NCBI RefSeq assembly: GCF_040581485.1
Contig: NC_090131.1
Span: 25,122,532 to 25,186,531 of the forward strand
Direction: 5' to 3'
Length of the DNA: 64,000 bases
Source of the DNA: Linepithema humile
Lineage: Eukaryota > Arthropoda > Insecta > Hymenoptera > Formicidae
Shown: piece by piece, positions 37,203 through 50,419 of the stretch
Layout of the letters: each line of letters begins with the position of its first letter
Position numbering within the stretch: position 1 is the stretch's first letter
Notes under the pieces: generated by a model
The model's input: the letters and a program-made list of their open reading frames with translations, nothing else
The model's database searches: none
What the model was told of the DNA's origin: nothing
Translations under genes and position numbers: made by a program

Positions 37203-40200
37203 TTACAAAGCAATAAGTCTAGATTGACAAGAGATCCATCTTTCCTGAAGCTTCTGTCGCTCTTCTATTTGGTTTTCCGACAAACGCATCACATTACCTG
37301 TCTTTAGCTTTCTAGGATCTAAATTAGCCCCTAACGTTTGCACACCCTTCGCAAACTTCGAGAACGGCAACAGAATATCCTTGGCCGTGGACGCTACTGG
37401 ACTAGTAACATTTGTAATATTATCTTTTATGGACTTCAAAGCGGACTCGCTTTGGGATGATGTGATGTTCAGCGTCAGATCCTTTTCGGAAGCTGATCTT
37501 TTCTTCTCATCCAGTCTGCCGTCCGTTTGAAGTGTAATACTCTTAGTACCGATCGATGATGCTTTATTGTCGACGTCTCCCGTCGAGTGACTGATATTTT
37601 TGAAAAGCGTTAGAGTTGACGGTATCATTCGCTCTCTCTCCTCGCCTACGCTATCCCCGACGTCGTAAACTGTTATCTCCGGCGTGGTCGCCGTGGTCTT
37701 CTGCGGCGAAGCGCTCATGATACTGGCGCCAGATCCACCTTGCGGTATTAGATGCAGCGCGTCAATTGCCATATCGGGTTTTGAACTTGAATTCATATTG
37801 TTATGTCTTGGTGCAGATAACTCGTTCGCGTTTGTCTCGCAAACATCACCGTCCACAACGTTGGTGTTCTTCACGCCCATAATAATGCCGATTAGCGGCG
37901 TATAAGCTTCCATTAAATGCTTGTCGTGACTGAAGTTCGCTGGCTTCTCGACGGGTATGTGCGTCATTTCGATATTCTCGCTGCTGCTGCTGTTGCTGCT
38001 ACTGCCGCTGCCGCTCTTCTCTTTTATGTTGCCCGCGATATCTCTGCTACCGACGGTAAAGATCGGTTTCGATACTTCATCCGTTCCTTTGCCACCTGTG
38101 CCCTTGGCCAGATCAATTGGCTTCTTCGCGCCAAAACTTAGTTTATTCAGTTTGCTAAACTGCTCCGACATGTTGCTTAAAGCTTTTGTACCTGAGAATT
38201 TTCACTTTCATAAATATCTTATTCGTTATGTGTGTCTAAGATTATATAGAAGTTATTTTAAACAAACCTGCTGTCTTCAAAGCGAGTAACTGTGTTTCGG
38301 ACACATTTCTTGTCATTTCTGGGAACGACGAAATGTCCAGTAACCCTGTAGAGCCTTTAATATTTACCAATTTACTCTTTCTCTTATCTAACGCGACATT
38401 CAGGACTACAGGAACCTTTGGCAACCCTGCTATTTCCATGGCTACTGAAATTGCTTCGCAAATTGCTTTTAGAGATTCTGTAATCAAAAAAATGATAGAT
38501 ATATTCATCGAAACATTACGATGCGAAACTGAGTAAGAAGAGTTAAAGAAAAATTCCCACCTATGCTTTCTTCTTCAGTTTTAATCACAACCGCCATGTT
38601 ATTAAAAAATCTTAAATTTGTACTACGGAACATGTGAAAATAACCGTATTCGCCATTCACTTTGTAATTGATTCGGATACAGTAGTAATGCTTATTCTTG
38701 AAGAAGGAAACTGTATTCTCAGGCTGACCGAATTCGATCAAGACGATATCTTTGAGAAGAACGCTTTGATAATTTGTGACTTTATCGATCTGATCGTCAT
38801 AATCCGCTATGTAATAGCTATCTCGAGTCAATATTAAAATAGTATCCATTTCTGTCTCCGTTGGATCACCCGTGCTGCAAAATTTAATTGAACAAATTAA
38901 TATAAAGACGACATTAAAATACATTACGAATATTTAATTTGTTCATACATACACAGGATCGGCATCGATAAGTCCCCAACTGCCCAGAATGATTTCCGGG
39001 TCAGGTATTAATAATTTTTTACAATCTTCGATCAATAGTTTCACGTGAATAGCAGTTGCCGCATTATCTTCCTCTTCTGTGCGTTCTAGGAATACTTCTT
39101 CGCTCACAGTATTTCCCAGCATCATATCGATTGTCGCTTGTCTGTAGACATCCTTGAAACGATTCAAATAATATCTGCAAAGATATTTCAATTTTTTTAT
39201 ATACAGCTGTGCTGAAAAAGATTAAGTAATAAAACAGCACCAAAAAACTGTCAATCCAAGTACTTGATAAATCAGACTCTATATATATGTATACAAGAAA
39301 ATGTTTAAAGAAGAGAAAGCAGCTTTTTCCAAGTTTACTAAGTGATAGCGATATAAAGATGATAGACCTAGATATCAATTGTATTCTTAAACGAAGTAAG
39401 GGAGAGGTCACAAAGCTGAACATGCGAAAGAATTTGTACAGCACAATAAATATAATTTCATGCTGACAATAGCACAAAGCGTATCCTTATGCGCCACATG
39501 ATTTGAGATAAAAGCAATTAGACTGATTTCTAAGAGTAATTAGATTAATTTCTTTTTTAATCTCCGCTAAACTTGTCCAAACGCAAAGCTAGAAGCAAGC
39601 AACGAACCTTGCTAAATTATAGAGGGCATTGGCATAAAGGAAGTCAGGGTGTGTAGCAAGTTGAAGTTGTATATTTGGTGGTTTCATAGGTATAAGTTCG
39701 AGACAGCAATTATCAAGGACATTTAAATAATGTGACCAATTGTTGTTCAGTTGATCAACGTCGATCGGGTTCCCGAGCAACGTATCTATCGCCGCCTGAC
39801 GTAAGTTGTCCATAAAGTGTTGCTGATAATATCTATAGGAAAATGAAAGGACAATGTCAAGGCCCTATAGAACAACATTCGATTATCTAACTTGGGATAT
39901 TATCGACGGTTTCTCGTTTGTGTCGTGTGAGATGTCGGAAATGAAAGTACAAATGAAAGATACGGGGAGTTTAAGCAGAATAGAGAATATAAAGGGCAGG
40001 AATGTGTCGTTCTACCTGTTTGCGGAATTCATGCCGTCTTTCATCAAGCCGGTAAATTTTCTCTCTCCGGTGCGCGTGTAATCTCCCTATAAATAATAAT
40101 GAATTATGTAGAGACAATTTATGTCACACCGATTGTTATTCGGTAAGATGGACTTTGGACAGTTGAGCTGTACAGACCTTTAAAGCGTTTGTTCCTGCGT

Positions 40201-42691
40201 ATTGCTTGCTAATAATATCGCCATTATTAGCCCACAGCGATTGAAAAGTCTGTCTTATGTTTGCGGGTAGAATTCCGTCGGGTGGTATTAGTCCCAATTT
40301 CGAAAACTGCATTTCCATAACAGCTTTACCCAGAGCGGTTTGCACCACGTTTGTTCTATCTAAGCAATCTATGCAATTCACGCGGAATACGCCCTTTTGC
40401 ATGCAAATCGTACCTTGTCTATCGCGCCAGCAGTAACCCATGTCTGCCAGCACTGTAGCCAACGCGCTAACCAGAATAGACACGTTTTCGAAATGCATTC
40501 CTCGACTGTGTTAGGCACAAAATTTTTCAGATACAACATAAATTCGTGACGCAATGATGCCGATGAGAAGCGTGAGAGCTACAGTTTGCTTAGACACTTA
40601 CCAATACTCGTGGAAATCGAAAGTGGTGTATGTTATAGCCGAATTATTATAGTTAAACACATGATTGCTGTAGGCTTCCCAAATTATCCTCTCTTTGCCG
40701 AACTGTTCGACCAGATTAACGATGCAAATGGGTCCGTACAATACAAGTTCTTCACCAAAGTGCTTCTCAAATGCTATCTGCGTTTCAGCCTCATCTGTAA
40801 CAGCGTTATGTATCGGATTACCGTGCTCCGCGAAGATCGCTTTGTGCACAAAATATCTGTGTCTTATACCTTTATCAATCCGTGGTGGTGGTTTGTATTT
40901 ATATCCAGGCTGCGACCAATACACTGGCACACTTCCCCGTACTTGTACAAAAGATACTTGATGATCGTGATACCAAACCAATTGTTCAGTCTCGACATAA
41001 TTCGCGCACTTGCCATCGTCGTCCACTCCGCGTCTCTTGTACCTGCGTGACGTCACGTTTAGAAATATTTCTTCGAATTTCGATATGTTTAAGACATTAC
41101 CGAGTCGAGACTAAACTTATAATTGTAAGCAAGCAATTGTCAAAATCATTACGTAAGTTAAAATTACCTGGTTCCAGCACGGAATCTGCTCCTTCTCGAT
41201 ATAATCGCCAAGTTAAATGTCTCCTGCTGTGGTTGTCCATCAAAACCTACTTCGACTATACATTTTTCTATTTGAACATATCCTTGGATGATTGGTATTA
41301 TCCAGCAGTTTGCTTTATCTGTCTGCAAAATGAGTCATAGTTTAGATAAGCAAGTTTAGATAACATATATTGCGTAAAGATATAAATAGTAAAATGGTGA
41401 TTAATTATTGTTATCATTGTATAGCTGGCTTCAGATATCTTCAATTGTCAATTATTAAATAAATAAAGATATGTTATGAAACAAATTTTGCTATCACACA
41501 CAATATAGTTTTAACAATATCACGATGTTTATGTAAACAAATATATTGCTTGTAATTTCATTATCTGCACTCAGCTATAGATAAAACTGATTTCATAAAA
41601 ATTACTAACATTCAAATTAATAATGTCGTATAACATGTGTTTATTCCAGAAGAATCTGTCATCCACACGCTGCCACAATGGCTTCTCTTGTTCCTGCTGA
41701 AAGTCTGTTATACATTGTCTTTGCAAGCTGTTGGTGATGTCACCGGTCTGACAGAAGAAGAAGGAATCAGTTTCGGTAAATATCTTATTCAGCTCCTCCA
41801 ATATCCTCTTCTCAAATCTTTCTTTATCCTTCACTACGCTTCGTTTTATGACTGTAGACTTCACCTATAAAAATATTACATTTATAAATTATTTATCATT
41901 TATAACACATGGATTATATTGTCAATAATGCAGACTCCTTACTTGAGACGTAGCTAATGCAGCAGCATGCTGCGTGGTGTTTTTTATGGTATTTGTGGCA
42001 TTCTTAATTGTACCCCAAGTTTTTGCCAGTGCTGCTTTCTGTGGTACATCAAACAATCCACTGCTCCCCTTCTTCTTCAACACATACTGATGTTTCTTAC
42101 AAGGCAGCAAGCCAATATCTGTATTCTCTGTGCCAAAGTGTAGAAACGCGATGGATTTGATTTTATAGATTACATGGCCGCCATGCAATTCTCCCACTGG
42201 TGTCACATCCTTTATCAGCATCAGGCGAGGTTCCAATACAGGCAGTTCGATTTTTCCTACTATTCCATAAAACATTCCCAGGCATTCTAAATCTTTCGGA
42301 GCAGCCCATTCCCAATCTGCAAAACCCATTGTTTCTAATTAAAATGATCATTAAAAAAATGTCTTTGTTAAGTGCCGAGCAGAGCATTCCTTTAAAAACT
42401 ATCAAATATTTAAACACATCGAATATTAGAAAGTATCATCTACATGCATAAATATACGGCCGTAGTATACGCGTTCATCCACTCGAAATAGAAGTGATTC
42501 GCGTACCGAAGATTTTACGCGACATCAAGCTCGCTTTTGACAAGTGACGCTTTGTCTCATTTGTGTGTCAAAACGCAATTGCACGCATACCCACCCGATT
42601 TCGCGGCGAATTCGCCGGTATATTTGTCGCACCAGAGGCTGTGCCTCTCTTTCACGAAGATAAAATGCGTGTCAGTACGAAACAGCTCCAT
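37203..42691 (-). CDS. INPP5F: Phosphoinositide phosphatase SAC2 (INPP5F)
   Basis: Eleven core coding exons: 42595-42691, 41943-42316, 41610-41864, 41168-41322, 40602-41042, 40178-40505, 40016-40086, 38953-39174, 38561-38874, 38268-38477 and 37203-38191. They encode 1151 residues. An extra phase-matched exon (39608-39832) is listed separately. Sac-domain landmarks are KPLWQRVDDRFFWNKHML, YKRRGVDDDGKCANYVETEQ and the CX5R catalytic loop RVNCIDCLDRTNVVQ (Cys485, Arg491). An hSac2 homology region follows (DYDDQIDKVTNYQ) and then a serine-rich, probably disordered tail ending EERQKLQERWISCQSRLIAL. Vertebrate INPP5F dephosphorylates PI4P on endosomes. The start MELFRTDTHF matches the family N-terminus. 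Two donors are unusual (GTGGGT, GTCTGT). Confidence 0.92.
39608..39832 (-). CDS. INPP5F: Duplicated alternative exon of INPP5F
   Basis: 225 bases, phase 2 at both ends with AG before and a weak GTTCGT donor after. It encodes RYYQQHFMDNLRQAAID, then LLGNPIDVDQL and DNCCLELIPMKP. This parallels the next exon (38953-39174, 222 bases, also phase 2/2): RYYLNRFKDVYRQATID, MLGNTVSEE and EDCKKLLIPDPE. Either exon, or both in series, keeps the frame. It is a candidate mutually exclusive or cassette exon; the downstream copy matches vertebrate INPP5F better. Confidence 0.65.
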
Positions 42692-44300
42692 TTTTTGCCC
42701 GTTTACGAATTTGACAGCTACCAGACAGCATGTGTGTGACGTTTCCGCGTCGGGCAAAATATCCGCCTACCACCAAGCACTCGCCATGTTGCTCATGACT
42801 AACACTTACATTAGGTAACTTCGCCTCCTCGATGTGGGAGGCAACAAAGACGAGCGATCGTTCGCGACGCGAATCAATTCTATTATTTCTCAATAGACAC
42901 AACAACGATATAGCCAATCACTCGATAATTCGACGAGGCGGTTTCTCGATGTCTACAGTTACGGAATTGTTCTTGACCTGGTCGGTAGTATATGAATAAT
43001 TGAGGCGGGATCTCTCCGCATTTCTTTGATTGTTTATCGATAAACGTTTTTTTTTCATGCATAACACAATACTAATAAAATAGTAATAAAATAGTAATAA
43101 AATAGTAATAAAATGTTTAAGTATACATTTTATGTACAGAAATTTTATTCTCACATTATTAGAAAGAAGATATATCAATATTATCCGTAAGAACATATGA
43201 TGAACTTTTAAATAATGAAAGGGAGATTTAAACATTCTTTTTATATAGGCTGTATAGCTCAGAAATATTGTTTAGCAATATTTTTTTTAATCACATTCAT
43301 GCGGAAATATCCATAAAACGTACGTAAAAATCCAATAAAAATGAACTCATGCCAGCAGATTTTTTATATGTATTTTATTGCGAACATATTCTGGGTAAAT
43401 ATATGTTTGATCGTCATATTTTTAACAATTATAGATCCAAAAAACTTCGAAAGAAGATAGACAAAATTGAAAGCAAAATTTCCAGATAAATGAGCTTTAT
43501 TACAATCACCGTATACATTTTTTATATTTTACGTCCTTTTTTTAATACTTCAAACTTTTACAAAAAAATGGAAACAGTATTTTTTTTTATGAAAAAGTTT
43601 AAAAACTCTTGAACACTTCGTGTATTAGCAATCAAACTCGTCATTGTTTGCGTATAATATTTAAGTTAGCGAGACATTGCGATTTGCATAATTGGTGTGG
43701 AGCGCACACATTACGTGTTAATAGCTGAAATATACCGCACGGAACCCGCAGTGTGATCATGTAAATGTAAAGAATTAAATTGTTTCATGTCGTGTCGCGA
43801 AACTCGATAAGTTTACCAACTTTCGCGAGACATATACATATAGAGAATACACGTAGGAAATATCGCACGCATGACGGAGCAGGCGGACTTACTTAAACGC
43901 ATTATAACATTGCGCGCGCGTACTCTTACTCGACCATACGTGCGTTTTGTTTAAATGGCTCTTATATATACGTACAGTATAACACAACCAGTAGATACAT
44001 CACAAATACAAAGAGACATGTGAAAATATGTGTATTTTTAGAGAGTTTAATATCACGCATTATTGTAAAAATTTCTTGTAACAGAGGATCCATTAGTCAA
44101 ATTAATCCCATTGTTCTCACATATAATGCATGCGATGGGACAGTCTTGTAGCCACAATTTTGAAATAACTGACAAATGCATCCTTTCATACATACATTTC
44201 ATTATATACAGTCTTCAAATTGCTTTCCTTTATCAATTGATATTTGCTTGCTTCCACCAAAGTATAGATCAGGAAGAAAAATCAGTGTTTTATCAAACAT
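42692..44300. other. Intergenic, INPP5F promoter side and UBLCP1 3' side
   Basis: No exon found. INPP5F promoter sequence should lie near 42.7-42.9 kb. UBLCP1 lacks a close AATAAA; one at about 43497 would give a long 3' untranslated region. Confidence 0.5.
43071..43114. repeat. 11-bp tandem repeat
   Basis: About four copies of TAGTAATAAAA in tandem on the plus strand. Confidence 0.85.
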
Positions 44301-45657
44301 TTAACTCTTTTCATCGCTGGTGGTTTGTTCTCTGGTTTGGTCATTCTTTTTGGGTTTATATTCTTCCCATTTTCTGTGATTAAGTATTTGAAAGTCATCA
44401 ACGTCGGCTATTAACTCTAAGTATCTCGATAGCTTAAGCAGCTCAAAGTCTTTGACTCTACTGGTGTGAGCGTGTTTAAAAGGTTTTATTCTCAATCCTG
44501 ATTGTGGATTCATTATGAAATTTCTTCTGATGTCGTCAAACATTATTGTATTTTTCGCTGAGAACTGCTTGTACTTTCCCCAGATAATGCCCAATGGTTT
44601 TACTCCAACAACACCATACTTTGGTGTGTGAACAGTGATCATAGCAAGGACATCCAGGTGAAAAGCTATTTTGTAATCTGGATGATTTGAAACTCCCAGT
44701 AATTTCATTTTTTCATTAATCCATCTCATGCTAGTCGCCGACCAGATGACTATATCATAATTTTTGTAAGCGCGTGTCAAGAATTCATGAAGATATGGAC
44801 GCATTAGTTGTGATCCACTTTCTGCCACTGATCTATGATCGAATAAAGTATAGTCTATATCCAACACAAGAAGCTTTTTACCTTCCCTTAGAGGATTCAG
44901 TTCTGTGATCACGTAGCGATCGATTCGTATCTGGATTTTACGTAGATTTATCTCAGCTTTTTCAATCTCTACTTCTTCTTCCTCTATATCTAGATCATTG
45001 ATCACATCAGGTACGTTCTCTGGTGCTTGACTGGCTTCTGCGATATCTTCCTCACGGGAGCCCATTAACATCAGTTTAAAGCCAGGTTTCAAGTTTAGCT
45101 TGCCAATGATGTCTTCATTTTGCGCTGCTTTACCTTAAAAAAATAACAGTTTTTATAGACTTTTCTCAAGATCTTATAAAAGTCAAATTTAGAATATAAA
45201 CTAAAATTGTTATCAATTTATCTTCATTGACGAAACATCAATATGAGAAGCAAAAGAATTATGTGATAAGTCATTAAATTTAACATATATACAAGAAAGA
45301 GACACACAAATTTGTTTTGACAATTTTCTGACATATTCCAGATATAACAGAAATACAACTAAAACTGTAATTAAAATTTATTATAATGGTTAATAATGTA
45401 GTTAGTCATATTTCAGAGATGATATTGATATTATTAAAATCACACCAATAACTATTTTCATGAGACAAATATTATCAAAGAGAATTCAAAATATAACCTT
45501 TAAATTTAAGGTTCAGTAGTTTCTGTCGCTCAGGACGGACGCCCGTTTCCCTGTGTATACGTTCTTTCAGGGTGAGAACAGTATCTTCCTCTTGAATATC
45601 GAGAATATCATATTCTTTTCCGCTCCATTTCACCACAATCCTTAATTCACCCTCCAT
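44301..45657 (-). CDS. UBLCP1: Ubiquitin-like domain-containing CTD phosphatase 1
   Basis: Two coding exons, 45498-45657 and 44301-45133, joined in phase 1, give 330 residues (human about 318). An N-terminal ubiquitin-like domain (IVVKWSGKEYDIL, RPERQKLLNLKFKG, LKPGFKLMLMGSREED) is followed by an FCP/SCP-type haloacid-dehalogenase phosphatase. Its catalytic DxDxT is VLDIDYTLFD (Asp145 nucleophile, Asp147), with YDIVIWSATS and the late motif TIMFDDIRRNFIMNP. The vertebrate enzyme is nuclear, binds the 26S proteasome through the UBL and dephosphorylates it. MEGELRIVV is taken as the start because it is the only in-frame ATG in its exon. That exon opens at an acceptor at 45702, so at least one 5' untranslated exon probably exists upstream. 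Confidence 0.94.
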
Positions 45658-45702
45658 CCTTGTTTCTGTAATCACGTCAATGGAACGAGGTGCATCGCAA
45701 AT

Positions 45703-46506
45703 CTAAAAAAAAAAGTCCAAATACACTTGCAACTGCATTATCAACTGTGTCACATATGACTCGAAATCTTTTATTCGATATTATGGAAAAGTACGGGTGA
45801 AGTGCAATATCATAAAATTATTATCTTATAATGAATTCGTTTATTTTTCACATTGATGTTTTATTAATAATATTGCTGATTTATTGAAGCCACCAAATTG
45901 CAACTGACAATAAAAAATTACAAGTAATTTTTAATTTTTTCAATAATTTTCACAAGTAATTTTTTATTATTTTTTGCAATATATGTAATATTTATTTTTT
46001 GTAAAAATAATTTTAGACTTTTGTCAATAGTTTACATAATGTTGTGCAATGAAATACCATTAGACGGTAACAAAAATATATACGTGAACTTTATTATATT
46101 TATGAAACGAAATAAAGTAAGCTGACAGCTGATTAATTAATTCAACTGCATAAGACAATTTTATTATGAGGATATAATAGAAAATACATTTTTATAATTA
46201 TCAAAATAGGTATAAAAAATAACTTTGCAAAAAGATTTGTAGAATCTTATTGTTGTTATCATAAAATAATTAATCTAAAATAAAATTTTTTTTTTAATTT
46301 GTTTGATTAATTTAATATAAATGTTGCGTTTAAAAGAAATGTAATAAAATAAATAAGCAGCATAAGAATATATGAAAATGTAAGTATATTCCGCTTTTTG
46401 CGCAATAAAAATATGATATTTATTTTGCAATATTGCTCAATGATTTAATAATTAATCTATCAGAGAACTTATATATAAATCTTTTTTATTTATGAAGTTT
46501 TAATTA
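45703..46506. other. AT-rich intergenic
   Basis: Very AT-rich, no exon seen. A minus-strand AATAAA at 46485-46490 is a likely poly(A) signal for the peroxidase. Confidence 0.5.
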
Positions 46507-49500
46507 TTACGACAAATCTAAATTGGAAGTGTAGTTTCTTCTCCACGGCGCAAGAGAAGGCGTTGGTATGTTCTCGCAGGATATTATAGGATTGTCGGGT
46601 CCAACGGAGCGCATAACTTGCATCTGAGCTCGCGTAATTCCATCGGAACAATCGCATATTAATTTTGCCAGCGAAGTCTTGCGCAGTTCCACGAGTTGAT
46701 CTGCAATTTTTGCAAATATGATTTAGTTCTCTGTTGCATTTTTATCGTACTTACTTTTTTGACACAATACGCTTCTATAAATATTAAAAAATGATAGCAA
46801 TATTTATTTAACATTATCAACATTGTTATTAAAAGTGCACAAGGTAAAGTGTTGAATCAATAACGTTAAAATAAACTTCTGGCAATTTGCTCGTTTCGAA
46901 AGCAAACTTTATAATTCACATATTCACCTTCTGTAAATGGATACGGTTGTTCGGCAAACTCGTACCAGAAACGATCCCCCTTCTGCAAACGCGTGAATTG
47001 CTCGACGATCAAGCACGTAAACGTCGGTCCGATCAAACTGTCCGATTCCGGAATTTCCGCTAACGCGCCGGTATACAGATCTACATCGTCGACGGACTCA
47101 TACAGCATTGAAATCTGTTCCAGAGCCTGATTGTCCAAGTATCCTTCAAGATCACTAAACGTCTCCGCCTTTCCCAGTCCGCAATATTCTCGCCACACGA
47201 TGTATCCCGGTAATCCGTGGTCCCGTCCTCGTTGGATGTTCAACGATACCAGATCCAGGCCGCAAGGCACCGTAGAGTTGCCCATTGGGTCTTCGAAAAG
47301 ATGACTCGTCAGCTGCGAAGAGACGTGTGTGGAATACTTCTGAATGACGTTGCTCGTGGCGGAATTGATTGAGCGCCTGATGCCATCCGCGGCGTAGAGG
47401 CTGTATGGATTGAAGAGCATTCTGTGCAGCTCCATGTAGGACGATGTGCCCTTCTCGGCGTCCGTCATTCTCATCAATCCCGGTAGCAAAGTGTGAGCGA
47501 AACGAAAGGCCGCGGCCGCGAAGTTATTGGCTACTGTCGGATCGTTCTCTGAATCGTCCGGATTATGCGTCCGCTTTCTGTGACCCGAGTTCAGAGGTTT
47601 CAAGTCGTGCTCGTTCATTTTCTCTTCGCCCAGAATGATGGGCAGGAACTCGCGATAGGTGATGTGCTGCAGTTGGGCGCCGACGATGCGTCGCGCTTCC
47701 TGATAGAGCGTTTCGTCGTGCCAAGTAGGATTGATCTTGGCCAATTCGCTCGCGATCTTGTTGTGCTGCCGCGCCCAGAGAAGATGCATCGTCGTCAGAT
47801 GCAGATTCTCGTTCGCTCTGGTGTCGCCCGCGGCGAAGCAATAGCGACCGCGACGTTGCTCGGCTTCGCGATTGCAACCGTCGTTGAGATTCGTGCTCGG
47901 TGGTAACAGAGTCCTGTTGTCGGAGGTGAGCTGCATCCTTAGATGACCGCTGGTGAACTCGCGCAAATCGCGGGCGGTCTCATTGTCGCAGCCGTAAATA
48001 GCTGAGCCGTCGATGAAGGCGCTGACCTAGACGCAACATTATTTATAACATTTCTTCTTTTGAATTTTTCCCAATCGTAAATTTATATCGTAGAATATAA
48101 CAGAAATTAGAGAGTTTCATAAATTTTATATGTGAAAAAACTTCAATTTAAAATCAATTCATTTTAAAATCAGAAGTAAAAAATTGTGAAAGTGTATAAT
48201 GAAAATATACTGCAATATATTTTTTTCTAAAAATATATGTAATTTTTACTATTTTTCTCACGTAAATAAATTATATTTTAGGAATGAATCCGGATTACTT
48301 GATTGAGCTGCTCTCTGGGACCGAGTTTGCATCGCGGAGCAGGTGCCGATCTGACGAAGTCCATGCAGGTTCTGCCAGTCTGATCGTACACGGGATCACC
48401 GATTCCCACTCGTACGGGAAAGCACTCGGGATGTTCCTTCGACGGAAAGCAGCACGCTATGGAACTTCCATTAACACCCTGACTGAGCGCAGTAGCGGTG
48501 ATATCGTGGTCGAGGAATTGGCCGAATACAGCCAGCATTACTGTAAAGGATGGATTACTGCTGGCTGAAGGTTTGTGCACTATCAGACTGACTTCCCTGG
48601 CGGAAGGCAGTTCCCTTCCGGACTGTGCTTTGCGAGGCGATTCGATTCCGTCGGCGTAATCAGCAGGTAAGACTCTTCTGTAAGGTGTCACGCTGGAGCC
48701 CCAACCTCGCGGTCGATTGCAGCTCCCATCTATAGTTCTGTATTTGCCGATCTTGCAAGTGCGATCGAAATACCGTTTGCACACGCTCCTCGGTACCCAG
48801 CCGCTGTCGAAATAGGTATCGATTGCCGATGGCTCGTCGCGACTGGATCTTAAAAATAAAAACATGAAGCTTTCTATTAAAAATTGCCGGCTAAATATAT
48901 TTTGTTACTTATAGCTACTTTATAAGCAAAATATATCCATTATTCTCTCAAGATTAATTATGGAAAAAAATCAAGATAACAAAATCACCAATTAACTATC
49001 AATAACTATCAATGTCGAAAGATCGAAGGTTTAATTTATAATTATTAAAATTGCTAGACATACATACATATATGATGTATAATGTTTCTATATTTTTCGT
49101 CAAAACTTGAAAACTCACTAAACCGTTCTTTTTTAATACGACATACTCTGTTTACCTCATATTTTCAATCTTTCTCGTTGCAGCGATTTCGCCTACAGCT
49201 GCCAAGGCAAGGGCGCTAACTTTAGGACGCGTGCTCACCGCGTAGCGGTGTCTAGATTCCGGGGATGGAGACGGTAACGGTGATTTCGCGGCGAGCATAT
49301 CCGCGGACAGACGGTCCTTTATCGCCTGCTCGCCAGCTCGTAATCCTTGCGTGTATTCCTGTTGACTGAGATTCCTCATCGAGGACTCGATATTCTCACC
49401 GGATATCAAGACGGAGTTGGGTTCGGCCGTAACACTAGCGGTGCTGCTGAAGGACGCGTGCAACATAGATTCTGGTACAAATTCTAATTGCAAAATACCG

Positions 49501-49815
49501 CTCAAGTTTCCGGAAGATGTGTTATCGATCGCGGGATCGGTGGAGTTAGTGTGATTTATGGAATAACCGATGGATATTATCAGAGCCATAGTGAAGACCA
49601 CTCTGCAAGATCACAGATTGAATTAGAAAAGATAAGCGCTCAACAACTTTTAGTTTACAATGTTTCAATTTGTCGACTTACATCAGAATGCCGCAAACAC
49701 AGCACTGGAACTGTCGTACTCGCACTCTTCGAGTTCGCAATAAACCGGCGAACTCAACGTAATCGGGCGACTCCATGTTCCTCCTCAAAGGCGTTCTTTC
49801 CGTGACGTTACGCAT
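46507..49815 (-). CDS. Membrane-anchored animal heme peroxidase (chorion peroxidase-like)
   Basis: Five coding exons: 49682-49815, 49156-49602, 48299-48848, 46928-48026 and 46507-46700, giving 807 residues. There is no cleavable signal. A strongly hydrophobic segment formed across the first junction (CCVCGILIVVFTMALIISIG, about residues 38-57) follows a basic stretch, so a type II membrane orientation is likely. After a spacer the peroxidase domain begins (YRTIDGSCNRPRGWGSS). It holds the distal His about 308 (FGQFLDHDI), the active-site Arg about 447 in GDTRANENLHLT, and the proximal His about 555 (FRFAHTLLPGLM). It ends with DQLVELRKTSLAKLICDCSD. Family members use H2O2 to oxidise substrates or cross-link extracellular proteins. 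The start MRNVTERTPL is the first in-frame ATG; MESPDY is an alternative. Confidence 0.88.
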
Positions 49816-50295
49816 TTTTGACGTGCGAAAATGCAGACGACGATGCAAATAATTAATTCTTCTTGCAATCGACAGGCGCGGCTTCGACAGAATTGTTCTC
49901 ACCTAGTAATTTGATCTTCTCTCAGCTTGTATGACTAGCACGAGGGATATATTATTACATATTTGTAATAAATTAATTGCTATTTTAATATAAATACAAC
50001 ACTGCACTATTAAACATCACTTTTTGCTGGCGAGAAGTTTTTATTGAGAAAATGTTAATGAAAAAAAGTGAATTTAAAAATAATTTTTAAATGAAAGATT
50101 ATTATTAAGATTTCAACATGCCACCATAATTTACAAGATTTTAAATGTGCACTTAAATAAGATATTTATAGATTTTTATTTTTTTGTCGTCGATTTACAG
50201 CAATGTGACTCTTCCGACCGCATGTAAAGAGAAGGATCTAATAATGACTTTGGCCCTTGGATTATTCACACATTCGCACAAGCAACTGGACTGGT

Positions 50296-50303
50296 TATAT
50301 AAA
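50296..50303 (+). promoter_or_regulatory. TATATAAA box, plus strand
   Basis: TATATAAA in a GC-bearing context about 30 bases before ATCGACAGACGAG, a plausible start region, and 43 bases before the ATG of the candidate exon at 50339. Confidence 0.4.
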
Positions 50304-50338
50304 GTGGTGAATCGAGAATCGACAGACGAGAATGAAAC

Positions 50339-50419
50339 ATGAGTTGCCTTGCCACATTCTTATTTTGCGGTGACAACTCAAACAACAAGCTGCACCTCGA
50401 CTTGCGCAAGCGATCACAG
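50339..50419 (+). CDS. Possible first exon of an unknown plus-strand gene
   Basis: ATG followed by 27 sense codons (MSCLATFLFCGD, then NSNNKLHLDLRKRSQ) and a good donor CAG|GTAATC at 50420. Another ATG seven bases earlier is in a different frame and short-lived. The nearest acceptor (50528) would add only about five codons before a stop. Unrecognised; it could be a short peptide, a 5' exon with a distant partner, or a non-coding transcript. Confidence 0.25.

Noticed and set aside
39854..40081. 75-codon plus-strand frame in INPP5F
   Set aside because: Antisense to the INPP5F exon 40016-40086 and its intron; no independent support.
47563..47906. Overlapping open frames on both strands in the peroxidase exon
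   Set aside because: Shadows of a GC-rich coding exon whose true frame carries the peroxidase motifs.
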